From NCBI GenBank assembly GCA_022701365.1, contig JAKUHH010000033.1:48921-112920 (forward strand): 64,000 nucleotides of DNA. Reading direction: 5' to 3'. This document shows, piece by piece, positions 60,556 through 64,000 of this stretch (the stretch's first letter is position 1; each line of letters opens with the position of its first letter). The DNA comes from Mycocentrospora acerina. Taxonomy: Eukaryota > Ascomycota > Dothideomycetes > Pleosporales. A program made the translations under genes and the position numbers. The notes beneath the pieces are model-generated. The model saw nothing but the letters and a program-made list of their open reading frames with translations, did not search any database and was not told the DNA's origin.

Positions 60556-61489
60556 AACAAAAAAACCCGTAGAAATCTTTTAGAAATTCAAGAAACAAAG
60601 TAATATTAAGTTGTATTTTGGAAATGAAACCGGAGAGGAGACAGGGTGCGCAATCGAAAATATATCTTTCTAATTTTCAGAAGCGAACTGACATCCTCTC
60701 ATTTCTAACGTTATGCTTTACTAGTTTTTTTAGTAGTCAGTCCTCGTGACTTCCGGCGTGGATTTTCGATAAAGAATGAATATGATAAAACCCGGTAAAA
60801 AGGAACATGACATCGGTAAACCCGGTAAACAGTCCGCAAGATTGCCGGCAGACTATCACATCAGCGGCCAAACAGTCAAACCCACGTGCCTAAACTTAAA
60901 CCGCACAATCACCCCCTCCACACACTCCTAGTATAGATACATGAACAGTTATCTAATGTTTCTAATCGTATGATTGATCGGCACGCCTAATAAAGCTCAG
61001 ATGGCGACTTTTAACCCTAATCATCATTTCTAAGTCTTTGGCATTAAACACCACCGGGCGTGTTCAAGTACACTATGTGATCAATAATGAGCAAAAACTT
61101 GAGCGAACGGCTTCAATAATGATTGCAATCCTCTTGTCCTTACAGTCCTGTCTTCTCTCACAACTCATCCGTCCTTTCAGAGTAACTATTCACTGGCATC
61201 CTGCACTAATGACTTGCAACTGAACTATTACTTGTTTGTAAAATAAAGGATCGAAATCTGAGCACGAGATATTCTCCAGATCAATTGTTTAGCTAAGAAA
61301 TAACAACAATTCAGTTCACAGTCAGGTTTTGATTCGCATCAGCCATGAAAACTGCAGGCTCAACCAACATGACGTAATCAACAAGGATCTTGTATGAAGG
61401 AGCGAGTTCTTTTTTAGTTACCGCTTTTAGCCTATGCGCAGCCTTATTAACATGTACAGCTACAATGTAAATTGTTACTAAAGTAATAA
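60556..61489. other. Deaminase upstream region and cluster edge
   Basis: Contains the CGGTAAA elements at 60793-60829; otherwise no gene is recognised. The frame at 61311-61493 (minus) contains AAHRLKAVTKKELAPSYKI, which looks like a possible fragment but was not identified. Confidence 0.45.
60793..60829 (+). promoter_or_regulatory. CGGTAAA array upstream of the deaminase gene
   Basis: CGGTAAA at 60793-60799, 60814-60820 and 60823-60829. The last two are spaced exactly 9 bp (CGG-N6-CGG), as in the porter promoter. A palindromic TGCCGGCA follows at 60843-60850. The array is 238-274 bases before the deaminase ATG. Confidence 0.6.
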
Positions 61490-62623
61490 ACATAGCTAAA
61501 AAATTGTTAATCTAAGAATTTAGAGCATTTAAAGGATATAGATTAAAAATACTTTATCTTTAATTTAGTATTATAGCTATTTATAGAAGTTAATTTTACT
61601 TTACACAGAAATAATTTTTTACTTTACTGAAGAACTACTTCTACTTACTAATTAATAACCCTAATTACTAAAGCTTTTTATTAACTATCTTTTAACTTCT
61701 TAAACTACTTACTATTGTAAGAAAGAAAAAATTGATTTGTTATATGCTTCTATAAATTTAGCTAGGCATGCTTAAATATATTAACATCTTTTAAGTAGCC
61801 TACTTACTATAACTACTGAATCTGCTGAACAATTAGAATATCTTGTAATAACTGTGCATTATAGCTAGGTGATATATCTTAGTGTAAACCTACTGAATGC
61901 TTTACTTTTCTAATAATTATATTAATAGAACAGCCTTCTGAAGAACACCTCTATGCTTATAATTACTATAAGTATTGTCTATAGGTAAAGGGATATACGA
62001 TTTTTCTTTTAATAATATAATATTAATTAATGTTACTTTATTTTAAACTAATTAAGATGTGCTTACGTATATATTTAGACCTCATTATTTTACATTTTCT
62101 AGTTATAATTTAAAACCTTAGTATGCTTCGCTGCAGCTGCTTTCTCTACTTATGTCTTTTATAATAAACTGTTACAATCAGTTTCTACGACCCCAGGTTA
62201 GGACTAGAAAGGTACAAACCACTTAACTAAAGAATTGTATAGACTAAGCCCTTTAGTAAGGAGCAGTTATATAACTAGCTTAACTCTTAGTAAAGTAAGA
62301 TAGTACATATAATTAGTAAGTATAACATTAAACTTTATAAGAAAAGAGCTTAACTTTACATATTACAAGCTATCTTAACTAAAAACTATAATAAATAAGA
62401 GACTTAAAAGACTCTTTAATACTAAATATAAATAATACAAACACTACCTTTATAGTAATATATTTAATTTTATTCTTTAATCTACTTCTTACTTCTTACA
62501 TTTAATTACAGTATATTATTATTTTTCATATTAAACTAACCTTATTATCTTAAACTTTATCTAATCTTAAGAACTAATTCTAAACCTGTTTATTTTTTTC
62601 TTTTTTTCTTTATTTATATTGCA
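61490..62623. other. AT-rich, RIP-like block
   Basis: Strong depletion of CpG and CpA with stops in all frames; no match seen to the other repeats. Probably a decayed transposon. A T-rich tract at 62588-62620 may be the poly(A) tail (minus strand) of the next element. Confidence 0.5.
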
Positions 62624-63871
62624 TTAATCTATCTAACTAGCTAGACTAAATATAACAATGCCTATGCAGATGTTAGTCTATAAGGCGCTGTTTTTCCTCC
62701 TAGGCTAAGCTCTCTTATTCTAGAGCTCTAGAAGCCTAGTAAAACAGTAGTAGTGCTCTTACTACGTGGCTTGCTAATAATAGGTTATTTCTACAGCAGG
62801 TCTATTTTGTTGTAGTAGGCCTTTAGGTCAAGGCTCCTGCAGCAGGCAGCTGTCTAGGCTGTTGCTATTTGTTGTTTTTGTGTGTTGTACAGGCCTGTTG
62901 CTAGGCCCCTGTTGCACATTGTAATATCTTCTAGTCTAGAGCTCCTGCAGCTAGCAGCTACCTAGCTGTTGCTATTTCTGTTTTTTACAGAAACTTAAGC
63001 AGTGCTTTTTGCCCTGCTTTAGTGTTAAAGATAGCAGCTAATGTTAGTCTGCCTATCTCTTTCTGCATTTGTTTTCTCTCTAGATTGTAGTGTTTATAAT
63101 GTAAGAGCAGGTGCTTAGGTGTTTACAACGCGTTGCAACTACTAAAACATGCTCTTTTTTTATCTTTGCCTGTTGCTTTAGAAAAGGCTTTAAAAAAGCC
63201 TTTTCCTAGCTTAAGCTAATAGTAAGCTGCTGTAATTTGCTTAAGAAATAGTAAAGGCTTAGCTTTAAGAGTAAACTTAGGTTGCCCTTTAGTATTACTA
63301 TTATAGCTTTTACCTCTCTCTTTTTCTTTAGCTTGTTGCTAGCTTATTTACTACTCTAAAGTTATTTCTTCTTTTAGCTTTCTATTTAGATAGCTTAAAG
63401 TAGGAGCAACCTCTTCTGTTTTTATATGCTTTAGGCCTGCCTTAGCTAGCCTGTTAGTGTAGTTATTTCCTTTAATTTATTAGTAGCCTAGAATCTACTT
63501 AAAATCTACTCTATTTCCTTGTTGTACTAGTGTCCTATATAGCCTAGTAATTAGAAAGCTAATTTTTTGTCCTCTTTTTAATGCAGAGCTTTGCAGTCTT
63601 TTTAGAGCTACTTAGCTGTCTACAAAAATATAGATAGTTTCTATAAAAAGCTCTTGCAGTACTAAGTTGCTTAACGCTCTAAAAATAGCGTATAGCTTAG
63701 CGTCTATTATTTCTAGGCCTTCTCCTAGGTTAAAGCTTTTTGCCTGCAGGTACTTAAGACTTAGTAGGTCTATTTAACAATAGCCTGCTGCAGTCTCTTC
63801 TCCCTGTTTTGACCTGTCTGTGTATAGCAAGATAGGTTGAGCTAGCCTAGTAGTAGTAGTAGTAGTACTAC
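62624..63871 (-). mobile_element. LINE-like retrotransposon, copy 2, with RNase H domain
   Basis: A less mutated relative of the element at 7685-11000. On the minus strand (about 63760 down to 63440) an RNase H-like sequence can be read: GLEIIDAKLYAIFRAL, IYIFVDS-stop-VALKRLQ, QQGNRVDFK, and IKGNNYTNRLAKAGLK. These match the DSQAAL and HxGIxGNExAD motifs of RNase H in Tad-like LINEs, with TAG/TAA at places where Gln or Trp is expected. The T-rich tract at the left edge suits a 3' poly(A) tail. The element runs into a TAG repeat and an ambiguous base at 63872. Confidence 0.75.
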
Positions 63872-64000
63872 NTATAGCCTAGTAATTAGAAAGCTAATTT
63901 TTTGTCCTCTTTTTAATGCAGAGCTTTGCAGTCTTTTTAGAGCTACTTAGCTGTCTACAAAAATATAGATAGTTTCTATAAAAAGCTCTTGCAGTACTAA
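63872..64000. other. Ambiguous base followed by an exact 128-bp duplicate (probable assembly artefact)
   Basis: Position 63872 is the only N in the window. The next 128 bases (63873-64000) are identical to 63538-63665. A precise repeat starting directly after an N inside a microsatellite is best explained by a misjoined or collapsed repeat. Confidence 0.85.

Noticed and set aside
1..64000. CRISPR array, bacterial operon or phage features
   Set aside because: The window is clearly fungal nuclear DNA; the only short tandem arrays are micro- and minisatellites.

Overview
The window comes from a filamentous ascomycete (Pezizomycotina). Genes carry many introns of about 46-66 nt with GT...AG ends and CTAAC-like branch points. 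There are three Zn2Cys6 transcription factors, and long AT-rich blocks in which transposon relics have lost CpA/TpG and CpG, the mark of RIP (repeat-induced point mutation). I cannot name the species. All gene models were spliced by eye, with phase used as the check.

Layout. 1-7 kb: 3' end of a GMC oxidoreductase, a secreted LIP-type lipase and a 688-residue Zn2Cys6 factor. 7.7-11 kb: a RIP-degraded LINE-like element carrying a nested Fot1-like DNA transposon and a solo LTR. 12.8-23.4 kb: a membrane protein of the DUF7702 type divergent from a second Zn2Cys6 factor, a small zinc-binding protein gene, an NmrA-like oxidoreductase gene and a secreted beta-propeller lactonase-like gene; the small zinc gene and the NmrA-like gene each have a 1-nt frameshift. 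26.5-43.0 kb: a J-domain protein gene cut in two by a 15,125-bp nested pair of Ty3/gypsy elements with a 5-bp target duplication. 44-45 kb: a decayed gene. 49.5-60.6 kb: a compact metabolic cluster. 61.5-64 kb: AT-rich DNA and a second LINE-like copy ending at an ambiguous base and a probable assembly artefact.

The 49.5-60.6 kb cluster is the main biological result. It holds an MFS sugar porter, a secreted protein of unrecognised family, a hexokinase-family kinase, a Zn2Cys6 regulator and glucosamine-6-phosphate deaminase. Together these suggest import of an amino sugar, phosphorylation to a 6-phosphate and deamination to fructose-6-phosphate. No GlcNAc-6-phosphate deacetylase is present between the flanking gene-poor regions, so free glucosamine or a deacetylated polymer fits better than GlcNAc if the cluster is self-contained. 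The promoters of the porter/secreted-protein pair, the kinase and the deaminase share a CGGYAAA element. In two of the three it recurs with a 9-bp period (CGG-N6-CGG), which is the type of site a Zn2Cys6 dimer binds.

The transposon part gives a readable order of events. An outer element entered the J-domain gene. A second element then entered the outer one, and a third LTR of that same family entered the outer 3' LTR and remains nearly free of RIP. Lengths and target duplications agree to the base.
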